Assembly (NCBI RefSeq): GCF_002210345.1
Contig: NZ_MWQI01000009.1
Coordinates: 93,095 to 157,094 of the forward strand
Length of the DNA stretch: 64,000 nt
From: Fibrobacter sp. UWB4
Lineage (GTDB): Bacteria; Fibrobacterota; Fibrobacteria; Fibrobacterales; Fibrobacteraceae
Direction of reading: 5' to 3'
Shown here: positions 35,136 to 43,964 of the stretch, one piece after another
Layout: each line of letters opens with the position of its first letter
How positions within the stretch are numbered: position 1 is the first letter of the stretch
Position numbers and translations under genes: made by a program
Notes under the pieces: generated by a model
The model's input: only the letters and a program-made list of their open reading frames with translations
Told to the model about the DNA's origin: nothing
The model's database searches: none

Positions 35136-35366
35136 ATGACTGATAACTATAAAGACATAATTGATTTGCCGTACCCGCGGGATGACTGGAACTTCTTGAT
35201 GAAACATCCAAGAATGTCCATTGCGAATCGTGCAAAAATTTTCAGTCCGTTTGCGGCGCTGCGCGGCCACAATGAAAAAATCGCCGAGACTGCGGAACAG
35301 CATCTGGATGCCTCGCGCGATGAAAATATGTGGGAAGATGTAGATGGTATTCTTTCGTCATCCTGA
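35136..35366 (+). CDS. YolD-like protein
   Basis: 76 residues. The segment Y-K-D-I-I-D-L-P-Y followed by K-H-P-R-M-S-I-A-N-R-A-K-I-F-S-P-F-A-A-L-R-G-H matches the YolD-like pattern (D-I-I-x-L-P, M-S-x-x-x-R-A-x-x-F-x-P-F-A-A-L). YolD-like proteins occur beside Y-family polymerases of the UvrX type, as here, and have been proposed to be UmuD-like partners. The last codons and the stop (TCATCC-TGA) fall inside a family A repeat that starts at 35357, so the repeat now supplies the gene's end. There is a 235-base gap from the polymerase gene, holding repeats. Confidence 0.72.
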   Translation: MTDNYKDIIDLPYPRDDWNFLMKHPRMSIANRAKIFSPFAALRGHNEKIAETAEQHLDASRDENMWEDVDGILSSS

Positions 35367-35382
35367 ACGAAGTGAAGGATCC
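35357..35382 (+). repeat. Family A dispersed repeat, copy 7
   Basis: GTCATCCTGAACGAAG...GGATCC. It overlaps the 3' end of the YolD-like gene and provides its stop codon. Confidence 0.68.
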
Positions 35383-35694
35383 AGTCAATTTTTAGTATTA
35401 CAAGATATTACTGGATTGACGCTTTGCGTCCGAGGCTTCGGCTCAGAAAACATCGAAAAACGAATGAAGCAGTCAAATTTATTTGACTATTTCTGAGTTC
35501 AAGATGTGACGCAAAGCGTCAAATAGGTTTGCAAGCAACTTGCTTCATTCGCCTTGCTCTCGTATCTTCGGGGCAGGCCCCTCAGAATGACGTGAAAAGA
35601 CAAATGCGGTTGATTATGAATCGTTTGTAAAAACAGAAAGTCTCCGGTCGGGTGACCGGAGGCTTGTTTATCAAGGAATCATGAAAATAAAATT
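35367..35694. other. Repeat-filled intergenic region
   Basis: No gene is visible. It holds the rest of a family A copy, a GTCAAAT-TT-ATTTGAC inverted repeat (about 35487-35502), a GACGCAAAGCGTC palindrome, a family A remnant in reverse orientation ending CTCAGAATGACG (about 35563-35592) and the terminator of the minus-strand operon. Confidence 0.6.
35642..35661 (-). terminator. Terminator of the sigma/anti-sigma/sensor operon
   Basis: CTCCGGTC (35642-35649) pairs with GACCGGAG (35654-35661). Read on the minus strand it is followed by ACTTTCTGTTTTT. Confidence 0.75.
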
Positions 35695-36378
35695 CTAGGG
35701 CTTATTGCGGTGATCCTTGTGGAAGCTCTTGAATTTTTCGAGCTGTTCCTTGGTAAGGATCTTGTTGAAATTCTTTACGCCATTAATTCTGTGGTCGAGC
35801 AATGCTTCCTGAGCCTTGAGAATGCCGGCCTTAGCTGCGGCAATCTTCTTTTCGTCATTGCTGTCGAGCGCTTCGTGCAAAGCCTTTTCTGCATCTTTCT
35901 TCTGCTTGCGGAGGGCTTTGAATGTAGAGTCCATTACAATGCGCTGCTGGTCGAGGGCGGCTCTTTGTTCGTGCGTGACCTGGAGAATGGAATCCATGAA
36001 TTCTGGGCCGGGGCCTTTCTTGAAGTCGAACTTCTTGTCGAAATGCTTGCCTTCTTTGAAGTGTTCGCGCGGACCTTCAGGGCGGCCATCGCGGAAATCT
36101 CTGTCATGGAAGCGTTCTCCATGGAATTCACCGTGGTGCTTGCCGTGATGCATGCCGCCGCGCTTGCAGCAGCTGCAGGCGCAGTCGTTCTTGTCGCAAT
36201 CGCCGTGGTTTTCGCAGCCGCAGGTGCATTGGTTATGCGATGGAATGCATGTTGACTGCCTGGAGCAGCAAGATGCGCCAAAGCTTCGGTCTGCAAAGCA
36301 GAAGGCTCCAATGGCAAATCCGAGAGAGCAAGCAAGAATGATGATGCTTGCGAAGAAAGTTTTTGTGGATGCGTTCAT
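35695..36378 (-). CDS. Cys/His-rich periplasmic metal-sensor-like protein (CpxP/Spy/CnrX-like)
   Basis: 227 residues. An N-terminal membrane or signal segment (residues about 8-27) is followed by a roughly 40-residue stretch with eleven cysteines (S-C-C-S, C-T-C-G-C, C-D-K-N-D-C-A-C-S-C-C). A His-rich stretch (M-H-H-G-K-H-H-G-E-F-H-G-E-R-F-H) comes next. The C-terminal 110 residues form a helical hairpin typical of LTXXQ/CpxP/CnrX-like proteins (L-D-Q-Q-R-I-V-M-D-S-T-F-K-A-L-R, I-L-T-K-E-Q-L-E-K-F-K). With a sigma factor and a short membrane anti-sigma upstream, the set recalls the CnrY-CnrX-CnrH nickel/cobalt sensor. The metal is not known. The start shares one base with the anti-sigma stop. 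Confidence 0.72.
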   Translation of the reverse strand: MNASTKTFFASIIILACSLGFAIGAFCFADRSFGASCCSRQSTCIPSHNQCTCGCENHGDCDKNDCACSCCKRGGMHHGKHHGEFHGERFHDRDFRDGRPEGPREHFKEGKHFDKKFDFKKGPGPEFMDSILQVTHEQRAALDQQRIVMDSTFKALRKQKKDAEKALHEALDSNDEKKIAAAKAGILKAQEALLDHRINGVKNFNKILTKEQLEKFKSFHKDHRNKP

Positions 36379-36725
36379 TATTTAGTCTCCTGTAATAAAT
36401 AGCTGATGGATGTGTAGGTATCCAAATTCTCGAGTTCGTCGTCGCTCTTTTCGCCGAGGTTCCCGTACCACGATGCAAGCTCGCTAGAGGCGACATTTGT
36501 CATGAGAACACCCTCGGAATTGATTGTATTAGACGTAATCGTCATGAAGGTGGTGAAAAATGCGGCAACGATAAAGCTTGCGGCGAGCACGTACTTGGTG
36601 CGTGTCTGGATGAAGTTAAGAACCTTTCTTTTTTCAGAAGAATCGAGTCTGGCGCAGACGGTTTCCCAGGAGCCTTTCCTGGGTTCGATTCTTTCGAGTC
36701 TTGAAAAATCGATTTTATCATGCAT
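36378..36725 (-). CDS. Short single-pass anti-sigma factor-like protein
   Basis: 115 residues: a cytoplasmic N-terminal part of about 45 residues, one membrane helix (Y-V-L-A-A-S-F-I-V-A-A-F-F-T-T-F) and a short periplasmic tail. It has no zinc-binding anti-sigma motif (HxxxCxxC). Size, topology and position overlapping the sigma-factor gene by eight bases point to an anti-sigma role, as with CnrY. The family is not recognised from sequence alone. Confidence 0.62.
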   Translation of the reverse strand: MHDKIDFSRLERIEPRKGSWETVCARLDSSEKRKVLNFIQTRTKYVLAASFIVAAFFTTFMTITSNTINSEGVLMTNVASSELASWYGNLGEKSDDELENLDTYTSISYLLQETK

Positions 36726-37263
36726 AGTTCAGGTTCTCCTGTAAATAGTTCTTGACGACTGTTCTTGCTCGGCTGAGCCTTGCCTTGATGGTGCCCTCGG
36801 GCATGTTGTAGATCTCGGACAGGTCCTTGATGCCAAGATCTTCGGCGTCCTTGAGCCAGAGCATGCTTCGCGTTTCGGCGGAGAGCTTTGACAGTCCAAA
36901 TTCCAAGAGTTCCGGGTCGTAATCGGCTTGTTCCTCGTGCTTGCTTCCGAGAGCGGAAACGGTCACAAGATCGATGTGCTCTTCTTCAAGTTCGGCATGG
37001 CGCTTCTTGGAGCGCAGCCGCATGAGGCATTCGTTCACGGTGAGGCGGTACAGCCAGGTGTTGAGTGCGCTATCGCCGCGGAACTTCTTGATTTTCCCTG
37101 GAACGGAGACGAAAATGTCCATCAAGACGTCTTCAGCTTCGTCGCGATTCTTGAGCATTCTGAACGCAAGGTTCAGCACGTTTGTGCTATGACTTTTCCA
37201 CAGCACTCCAAGCGCTTCACGACATCCTTGTTGAATCTTCTTTATGATGACTTTTTCGTCCAT
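36718..37263 (-). CDS. ECF sigma factor (RNA polymerase sigma-70 family)
   Basis: 181 residues with sigma region 2 (A-F-R-M-L-K-N-R-D-E-A-E-D-V-L-M-D-I-F then F-R-G-D-S-A-L-N-T-W-L-Y-R-L) and region 4 (L-S-A-E-T-R, I-K-D-L-S-E-I-Y-N-M-P-E-G-T-I-K-A-R-L-S-R-A-R). No region 1 or 3 is present, as expected for the ECF group. I chose ATG 37263; the frame stays open upstream but the protein there has no sigma features. First gene of a three-gene operon with the anti-sigma and a metal-sensor-like protein, so it is probably released when the periplasmic signal is met. Confidence 0.88.
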   Translation of the reverse strand: MDEKVIIKKIQQGCREALGVLWKSHSTNVLNLAFRMLKNRDEAEDVLMDIFVSVPGKIKKFRGDSALNTWLYRLTVNECLMRLRSKKRHAELEEEHIDLVTVSALGSKHEEQADYDPELLEFGLSKLSAETRSMLWLKDAEDLGIKDLSEIYNMPEGTIKARLSRARTVVKNYLQENLNYA

Positions 37264-37390
37264 TTCGTTACTTTTGATGCGTGGGGATGGGGGTTGGTTG
37301 CATGGAGAATGCAATTTTTTTTGAAAAGGAGGTGCCTGCTCAGTGGCGGGCATGACAAGATGTGTAAGAAATAAAATATATTTTAGAGTG

Positions 37391-38923
37391 ATGCAAAAAA
37401 TTCTTTTTGAAAAATTGAAAGAGGCTTTTGCCTCCGTTTTGCCCATTACGCTTATTGTGCTGGTGGTGTCGCATACTCCGCTAGTGACTTTTTCCGTAAA
37501 AGAGCAGATTGTTTTTACGGTTAGTGCGATTTTTTTGATTATTGGAATAGGGCTTTTTAATCTGGGGGCAGACCTTGCGATGACGCCGATGGGGGCGTAT
37601 GTGGGGTCGGGCTTAACCAAGTCACGCAGACTTTTGTTGCTTGTTTCGGTGTGCTTTGTGATGGGGGTTCTCATTACGGTTGCGGAACCGGATTTGTCTG
37701 TGCTTGCGGAACAGGTGAAAAATGCGGTGCGGCCGATTCTCCTGATTTCGACGATTGGCGTGGGTGTCGGGATTTTCTTGCTGCTTGCGATTTTGAAGAT
37801 CGTATTCAAGAAAGACCTTTCGCTGATTATCATTTTCTTTTACATGGTTCTGTTCATGCTCGGGATGCTCATGGTGTCCGTCGGGCGTAACGCTTTTGTG
37901 CCGCTGGCGTTTGATTCGGGTGGCGTGACGACGGGGCCGATTACGGTGCCGTTCATCATGGCGCTTGGCGTTGGCGTTGCGGGTGCGATTGGTGGTAAGA
38001 ACGCTTCGGAAAATAGTTTCGGCCTGATTGCGCTTTGCTCGGTTGGCCCGATTTTGGCGTTGATGGGCTTGGTGGTTTTTTCGAAAGGCGACTTGACGTA
38101 TGAACTTTCGACGGCGGCCTACTCGGTGGAGGCTAGTCTTGGTGAACACTTTTTGCCGGTGGTGTTGACTGTTGCAAAAGAAGTTTTTATTGCGCTTGCG
38201 CTGATTGTCGTATTTTTCGGTGCGCTGCAGTGGACCGTGCTCAAGCTCCCGATGGTGAAGCTTGTGCAAGTGGGGGTTGGCATCCTTTACACGTTTGTCG
38301 GGCTTGTGATTTTCTTGACGGCGGTGACTGTCGGGTTCTTGCCGATCGGTTTTGAAATCGGGTGTGAACTTGCAAAACGCCCGCATGCGCTTGTGGCGGC
38401 TGGGTTTATCATCGGCATGGTGGTGGTGCTTGCAGAACCGGCGGTGCATGTGCTCAATAAGCAGGTCGAAGAAGTGACGGGTGGCCTTGTGACCAAACGC
38501 TCGATGCTGATTGCTCTCTCGGTGGGCGTTGGCATTTCGATTGGCCTTTCGATGCTTCGCATTATTATCGGGTTCCCGATTATTTATTACCTCTTGCCGG
38601 GCTACTTTATTTCACTGGGGCTTTCGTTCTTTGTGCCGAAGCTTTATACGGCGATTGCGTTTGACTCCGGTGGCGTGGCGAGCGGTCCGTTGACTTCGAG
38701 CTTTATTCTGCCTTTGGCGATTGGCGCTTGCTCCGTGATTCACGATGGCGGCGATTCAATTTTGAATTATGCGTTTGGCATTGTGGCAATGGTTGCGATG
38801 ACTCCGCTCATTACAATCCAGGTGCTTGGTTTCAAGGCGATTGTGGCAAGGCTCTGGCGCAACAGGATTATGATGCGTCGCTTGCAGGATGCCGATGACG
38901 AACAGATTATTGACTTTGTGTAG
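37391..38923 (+). CDS. DUF1538 membrane transporter-like protein
   Basis: About 510 residues with some 12-14 membrane helices in two similar halves. Matching motifs repeat in each half: T-V-A-E-P-D-L-S-V-L-A-E-Q-V / V-L-A-E-P-A-V-H-V-L-N-K-Q-V and F-D-S-G-G-V-T-T-G-P-I-T / F-D-S-G-G-V-A-S-G-P-L-T. This internal duplication is the mark of DUF1538. I chose ATG 37391 over the upstream GTG at 37343. Two PII-like genes follow within a few bases, so the protein is probably a transporter whose activity is set by PII proteins; the substrate is unknown. Confidence 0.82.
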   Translation: MQKILFEKLKEAFASVLPITLIVLVVSHTPLVTFSVKEQIVFTVSAIFLIIGIGLFNLGADLAMTPMGAYVGSGLTKSRRLLLLVSVCFVMGVLITVAEPDLSVLAEQVKNAVRPILLISTIGVGVGIFLLLAILKIVFKKDLSLIIIFFYMVLFMLGMLMVSVGRNAFVPLAFDSGGVTTGPITVPFIMALGVGVAGAIGGKNASENSFGLIALCSVGPILALMGLVVFSKGDLTYELSTAAYSVEASLGEHFLPVVLTVAKEVFIALALIVVFFGALQWTVLKLPMVKLVQVGVGILYTFVGLVIFLTAVTVGFLPIGFEIGCELAKRPHALVAAGFIIGMVVVLAEPAVHVLNKQVEEVTGGLVTKRSMLIALSVGVGISIGLSMLRIIIGFPIIYYLLPGYFISLGLSFFVPKLYTAIAFDSGGVASGPLTSSFILPLAIGACSVIHDGGDSILNYAFGIVAMVAMTPLITIQVLGFKAIVARLWRNRIMMRRLQDADDEQIIDFV

Positions 38924-38931
38924 AGGCTACG

Positions 38932-39345
38932 ATGGTTGAAACAGTAAAGAATGTTTTGAAACGGGCGGTGCCTCAAAAGGTTCATTCAAAAGTCTCGATG
39001 AATCGCCTCAAGATTCTCGTGACGACGGTGAACCGTTCAAAGGCGGATTTCTACATGGACTACATCCAGTCGTTTGGCGCGAATATGCAGTTCGTGTTTT
39101 ACGGTCACGGCACGGCTCCGCGCGAAATCATGGCGGCACTTGGACTTGCGGACTCTGAACGCGCGGTGATTATCAGCATCATTGGCGAAGACCATGTGCC
39201 TGCAGTCTTGGAATGTCTGGAAGAAAAATTCAGGACGATTGTGAACGGCAAGGGCATTGCTTATACGATCCCGATGTCAAGCGTTATTGGCAAGTCGGTA
39301 TTTAACTTTTTGAGCGACAACCGATCTCAGGTAGGGAGAGGGTAA
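38932..39345 (+). CDS. PII-like signalling protein (first copy)
   Basis: 137 residues. A ferredoxin-like PII fold is suggested by L-K-I-L-V-T-T-V-N-R-S-K-A-D-F-Y and the glycine-rich segment Y-G-H-G-T-A, and by V-P-A-V-L-E-C-L-E-E-K-F. About 25 extra residues precede the fold. The T-loop is short and differs from GlnB, lacking the Y-R-G-A-E-Y uridylylation motif. Encoded 9 bases after the DUF1538 gene, it probably binds a small molecule and regulates the transporter. Confidence 0.72.
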   Translation: MVETVKNVLKRAVPQKVHSKVSMNRLKILVTTVNRSKADFYMDYIQSFGANMQFVFYGHGTAPREIMAALGLADSERAVIISIIGEDHVPAVLECLEEKFRTIVNGKGIAYTIPMSSVIGKSVFNFLSDNRSQVGRG

Positions 39346-39347
39346 TT

Positions 39348-39683
39348 ATGAAACCGAATACGCATGAATTAATTATCTGCATTGTGAATAACGGATTCTC
39401 CGATACTGTGATGGAAGCCGCTAAAGAGGCGGGTGCCCGTGGTGGCACGGTCTTGAATGCCCGTGGTACGGCAAATAAAGAAGCGGAAGCGTTTTTCCAT
39501 ATCGCTATCCAGCCTGAAAAGGAAGTCGTGATGATTCTCGTGCCGCTGAACGTGAAGGACGCGGTGCTCCATTCACTTTACGAAAAAGCGGGCCTCAATA
39601 CGATGGGACAGGGAATTGCGTTTGCGCTCCCGGTGGATAATGTCGTTGGGCTTACGCCGTGGAAGGCCGAAGCTAAAACGTAA
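39348..39683 (+). CDS. PII-like signalling protein (second copy)
   Basis: 111 residues, separated by two bases from the first copy. Features are L-I-I-C-I-V-N-N-G-F-S-D-T-V-M-E-A-A-K-E-A-G-A, R-G-G-T-V-L-N-A-R-G-T (the ligand-loop region) and G-I-A-F-A-L-P-V-D-N-V-V-G. This resembles the PII proteins that accompany transporters rather than GlnB/GlnK. Two different PII subunits next to one transporter could form mixed trimers. The 3' end overlaps the convergent GNAT gene by 11 bases. Confidence 0.78.
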   Translation: MKPNTHELIICIVNNGFSDTVMEAAKEAGARGGTVLNARGTANKEAEAFFHIAIQPEKEVVMILVPLNVKDAVLHSLYEKAGLNTMGQGIAFALPVDNVVGLTPWKAEAKT

Positions 39684-40155
39684 GGCGCATTTGGTACCAG
39701 ACGACTCCGCCGTGGACGGAATTGCTGACGCCTTCATTTACAAATCCGAATTTAGCGTAGTAGTTGACGAGCTTGTCTTTGCAAGTTAGAACAACGCCTT
39801 TGCGGCCTTGCGCCTTGGAATCGTCAATGAGCTTTTGGATTAGTTCTCCGGCGTAGCCGTGCTTGCGGTACGAGGGAATTGTGTTCACGCCAAAGATCAT
39901 TTGCCACTTGCCGTTTTCGTTGTGCATGGCGGCGTCTTCGTACATCGCGTCAGTCAAGTCGGGTTCATCAGTGACGAATCCGTCAACGAACGAAATTAAC
40001 TTATCTCCATCGAACATCAGCCAAAAGTGATTGCCGTAACACTTAAGTCTTTCGGCGAAAGATTCACGGGTGGCGGCTTCGGCAGGCGGGAAGCATTCGG
40101 CTTCGACGTTTGCGACTGCGTCTAAATCACTGATGGTTGCGGTTCTGATTTGCAT
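39673..40155 (-). CDS. GNAT-family N-acetyltransferase
   Basis: 160 residues. The acetyl-CoA binding pattern is Y-R-K-H-G-Y-A-G-E-L-I-Q-K-L-I-D, preceded by the beta-strand F-G-V-N-T-I-P. The N-terminus I-R-T-A-T-I-S-D-L-D-A-V-A-N-V-E-A-E-C-F-P is typical. The substrate is unknown. The start codon shares one base with the stop of metH (TAATG on the minus strand), so it is expressed from the metH message. Confidence 0.83.
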   Translation of the reverse strand: MQIRTATISDLDAVANVEAECFPPAEAATRESFAERLKCYGNHFWLMFDGDKLISFVDGFVTDEPDLTDAMYEDAAMHNENGKWQMIFGVNTIPSYRKHGYAGELIQKLIDDSKAQGRKGVVLTCKDKLVNYYAKFGFVNEGVSNSVHGGVVWYQMRLTF

Positions 40156-43100
40156 TATAACTTTACCTGGAAGTAATCGATTTCGGGGTGGCTGATATAG
40201 AGGCCACTTACGGATGCCTGCGGGTACATGGCTCCGTTTTCGGTGAGGCTGATGCCGACGCTATTGAAATCGATGAGTTTTGCGACGTTGAAGATTTCCT
40301 TGATGTTCGGGAGTACGGGGTAGCCGACGGCCGGGCGGATGCCCTTCCAACCGTTGTTGTGTTCGAGCTCCTGGCTCAAGTATTCGGCGCCTGCTTCGGC
40401 GAGGCGGTCGGCAACGGTTTGCATGAGGAGCACGTCATAATCGCTGCCGCCCTGTTCGGCTTTCAGCTTTTCCAAGCGCTTGACGAATGTGTCGCTCATG
40501 GTCACTGCGAATGCACCGACGATGTCGCGGAAAACGTCCTTGCCTGCGGGGGATGCGAAAACGCTTGCGGTATTTGCGTTTGCCGGAGCGACGTAGTCGC
40601 AGAGCGCAAGGCAAGTGCCTTCGGGATTCTGCTGGCGCGCTGTCGAGACTTCGATGAGGTCTTCGTCTGTGCCTGTGCGGCATGTGTTGAAAATAATGGA
40701 TTTTTCAGAGCCTGCGGCAGGGTAGAATGCCTGAACGGCGCGGAGCGCGTATTCGGGCTTTGTGAGCGACTTGATGAGCGCTTCGGCGTCGGCCTTGAGC
40801 TTCTTGGCTTCTTCTTCGTCCGGCTTGATTTTCCAAGTGAAGAAGAAGTATTCCCAGCTGATGAGCGGAATAATCTTTTCGATAGGAATCGGCGGGAGTT
40901 TGCTTTCGCCCATGAACGGTGGCTGTACAGGCTGGTATTTGCTCCAGTCGTACTGGAAGCGGCGTTCTTCCGGCGTGGAGGCTGCTGCGGCCATGGCGTT
41001 AGCGGCTTCGGTCTTGATGCCGTTTTGCTTGTCGCGGATGCGCTGTTGCTCTTCGCGGTTTTCTTGAATCGTTTGTTCTCGGGTGGCGGGGTCGAGCAAT
41101 TTTTGGGCGAGGCCCGGATTGCTGGCGGCGTCGCGCACGTGGAAAACTGGGCCGTCATAGCATGGGGCAATTTTCACGGCGGTATGCGTGGGCGAGGTCG
41201 TTGCGCCACCGACGATAATTGGAATGCGCTGGCCTGCTTCTTGCATGGCCTTTGCGACAGTGCACATTTCTTCGAGAGACGGCGTAATAAGTCCGGAAAG
41301 GCTTAATATATCTGCTTTGTTTTCAATCGCGGCCTTGACGATGACATCTTCGGGAACCATCACGCCGAGGTCTACCATGTCGTAGCCGTTACAGGCCATA
41401 ATCACGGAGACGATGTTCTTGCCGATATCGTGCACGTCGCCCTTGACGGTGGCGATGACGATTTTACCGCGGCTCGAAGCGTTCGCGTCTTTGCCGGCTT
41501 CGATGTAGGGCTGCAAAATTTCCACAGCCTTTTTCATGGTACGTGCGGTCTTCACGACTTGCGGGAGGAACATCTTGCCTTCACCGAAGAGGCGGCCGAC
41601 TTCGTTCATGCCATCCATGAGCGGACCGGAAATGATTCCGACGGGGCTATCGCCACGGTTGATGAGTTCCATCAAATCGGGCTGGAGTGTTGTAGAAGTT
41701 CCCTTGAGGAGAGCTTCTTGCAAACGTTCTTCGGGCGTGGTGGGTTTGGCGTCGGCGGCTGCATTGCCTTCGTCAGAAGATGTGCTTGCGCCTGTGCTCA
41801 CGGCGAAAATCGCCTTCGGATCGTACTTGGTGCCCGCTTCCTTGGCAGCTGCGGCTGCAGCCGTCATGCGGCTTGCAATTTCGATGAGTTCTTCGCTTGC
41901 TTCCGGTTCCGTGTTGAAGATGACTTCGGTAATCGCCATGCGGAGTTCAAGCGGAATCGTCTTGTATTCGACTATCGCACTCGGATTCATGATGGCCATG
42001 CCCATGCCGTTCGGGATGGCGTAATGCAAGAATGTTGTGTGCATGGATTCGCGCAAGTAGTTGTTGCCGCGGAATGCAAACGAGAGGTTTGAAAGACCGC
42101 CCGAGATGCGGACGCCGGGGAGGTTGTCCATAATCCAGCGGACAGCACGGATAAAGTCAATGGCGTAGGCGTTGTGCTCTGCCATGCCGGTTGCGACTGT
42201 CAAAACGTTCGGGTCGTAAATGATATCGGACGGATCAAAGTGAAGCTGCTTCACCATGATATCGTAAGCGCGGGACGCAATTTGTACGCGGCGCTCGTAG
42301 TTCGTGGCCTGGCCTTCTTCGTCGAAGAGCATCACGATCACAGCGGCACCGAGGCGCTTCACGGTGAGTGCGTGTTCGATAAACGCCTTTTCGCCCATCT
42401 TGAGCGAGATGGAGTTCACGATGCTCTTGCCTTGGATGCACTTGAGGCCTTCTTCGATAACTTCGAAGCGGGAACTGTCAACCATGATAGGCACACGGCT
42501 TACAGCCGGGTCGGAGGCGATCAAGTTCAAGAACGTACGCATTTCGGCGGTAGCGTCAAGGAGACCATCGTCCATGTTGACGTCAATGACGTCTGCGCCG
42601 TCATCGACTTGCTTACGGGCGATGTCGAGCGCTTCTTCGTAATTCTTCTCGTTGATGAGACGCAGGAACTTCTTGGAGCCTGCGACATTGCAGCGTTCGC
42701 CGACTTTCACGAAATCATCGGCGTTACAGCTGTCGGCACCATTGCTCGGGCGAACCTGTTCTCTGAACAACGGTTCCAAACCAGCGAGGCGGAGGCGCGG
42801 GCAGGTGACATACTTCGGTGCGGGTTCACGGCGCTTGTAGTCGGCGGGGAGTTCGTCCAGCATTTTGCGCATCGCGGCGATGTGTTCCGGAGTCGTACCG
42901 CAGCAGCCGCCAATCATGTTCACGAGCTTGTCGTCCAGATAAACTCGCATCAGGCGCACCATGTCTTCGGGCGTGTCGTCATAACCGCCGAACTGGTTCG
43001 GAAGACCTGCGTTCGGGTGGCAGCTGAGGTAGCACGGAGCGATGGCTCCCATGCGGCGGAGGTATGGCACCATGCCGTCTGCACCGAGACCGCAGTTTAA

Positions 43101-43805
43101 GCCGATGGAAAGCGGGTGCATGTGCATCACGCTCACGGCGAAAGCTTCAACGGTCTGGCCGGAAAGTGTACGCCCGGAAGCATCGCTCACGGTCATCGAG
43201 AGCATGACTTCGATCGGCTTGATTTCAGCTTCGGGAGTGCCTGCAGCCTTGGCGGCTTCAATGCGAGCATCATTTGCCTTGCTGTAAGCACTGAGTGCTG
43301 CCTTTGCGTTCAGCGTATCAAAAATCGTTTCAATGAGGATGGCGTCAACGCCTTCTTCCATGAGTACGGAAATTTGTTCCAAGTACGCATCTTCGAGTTC
43401 GTCAAAGGTGATGGCGCGGCTTGCCGGGTCGTTCACGTCTTCGCTCATGGAGAGCATCTTGCTTGTCGGGCCGACGTCGCCCAAAATGTAGACCTTGCGG
43501 CCGTACTTCTTGAAACCTTCTTCGGCGGCCTGCTTCGCGATTTTCACGGAAGCGCGGTTCATCTCGGCGATGCGATGTTCCTGATGGTATTCGTGCTGGC
43601 TCACGCGCTGGCTCGAGAACGTGTTCGTGGTGAGGCAATCCACGCCTGCATCCACGTAACGACGCTGGATGTCGAGAATGATGTCGGGCTTTTCGATGGA
43701 GAGCATATCGTTGTTGGCGCCCTTGATCCCGTAAGTCTGGATAACAGAACCCATGCCGCCATCGAGCAGCATCATCTTTGATTCGAACGCTTCGCGAAGA
43801 GTCAT
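40155..43805 (-). CDS. metH: Cobalamin-dependent methionine synthase
   Basis: 1216 residues, full length. The order of domains is: homocysteine-binding barrel with zinc ligands in G-L-N-C-G-L-G and G-G-C-C-G-T-T-P; pterin (methyl-tetrahydrofolate) domain (V-G-E-R-C-N-V-A-G-S, D-V-I-D-V-N-M-D-D); B12 domain with the cobalt-ligand motif D-V-H-D-I-G-K-N-I; and the SAM-dependent reactivation domain at the C-terminus. It transfers a methyl group from methyl-tetrahydrofolate to homocysteine through methylcobalamin. No B12 or SAM riboswitch is recognisable in the upstream 150 bases. Confidence 0.95.
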   Translation of the reverse strand: MTLREAFESKMMLLDGGMGSVIQTYGIKGANNDMLSIEKPDIILDIQRRYVDAGVDCLTTNTFSSQRVSQHEYHQEHRIAEMNRASVKIAKQAAEEGFKKYGRKVYILGDVGPTSKMLSMSEDVNDPASRAITFDELEDAYLEQISVLMEEGVDAILIETIFDTLNAKAALSAYSKANDARIEAAKAAGTPEAEIKPIEVMLSMTVSDASGRTLSGQTVEAFAVSVMHMHPLSIGLNCGLGADGMVPYLRRMGAIAPCYLSCHPNAGLPNQFGGYDDTPEDMVRLMRVYLDDKLVNMIGGCCGTTPEHIAAMRKMLDELPADYKRREPAPKYVTCPRLRLAGLEPLFREQVRPSNGADSCNADDFVKVGERCNVAGSKKFLRLINEKNYEEALDIARKQVDDGADVIDVNMDDGLLDATAEMRTFLNLIASDPAVSRVPIMVDSSRFEVIEEGLKCIQGKSIVNSISLKMGEKAFIEHALTVKRLGAAVIVMLFDEEGQATNYERRVQIASRAYDIMVKQLHFDPSDIIYDPNVLTVATGMAEHNAYAIDFIRAVRWIMDNLPGVRISGGLSNLSFAFRGNNYLRESMHTTFLHYAIPNGMGMAIMNPSAIVEYKTIPLELRMAITEVIFNTEPEASEELIEIASRMTAAAAAAKEAGTKYDPKAIFAVSTGASTSSDEGNAAADAKPTTPEERLQEALLKGTSTTLQPDLMELINRGDSPVGIISGPLMDGMNEVGRLFGEGKMFLPQVVKTARTMKKAVEILQPYIEAGKDANASSRGKIVIATVKGDVHDIGKNIVSVIMACNGYDMVDLGVMVPEDVIVKAAIENKADILSLSGLITPSLEEMCTVAKAMQEAGQRIPIIVGGATTSPTHTAVKIAPCYDGPVFHVRDAASNPGLAQKLLDPATREQTIQENREEQQRIRDKQNGIKTEAANAMAAAASTPEERRFQYDWSKYQPVQPPFMGESKLPPIPIEKIIPLISWEYFFFTWKIKPDEEEAKKLKADAEALIKSLTKPEYALRAVQAFYPAAGSEKSIIFNTCRTGTDEDLIEVSTARQQNPEGTCLALCDYVAPANANTASVFASPAGKDVFRDIVGAFAVTMSDTFVKRLEKLKAEQGGSDYDVLLMQTVADRLAEAGAEYLSQELEHNNGWKGIRPAVGYPVLPNIKEIFNVAKLIDFNSVGISLTENGAMYPQASVSGLYISHPEIDYFQVKL

Positions 43806-43964
43806 TTTAAATTCCGTGTTTAAAATCCGAATTTATGCGTATATTTGTTTTTATGCATAAAAATAAAAAATGCTAGAATTGCTGTCACGAGCCATGATCC
43901 CATAATACCCTAAATTACATATTCCTAGTGAAAATATAGGAAAGTGAACGAGAGAACGTGTTTT

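Noticed and set aside
43806..43964. Possible cobalamin or SAM riboswitch upstream of metH
   Set aside because: No conserved riboswitch boxes could be recognised, and the stretch is short and AT-rich.
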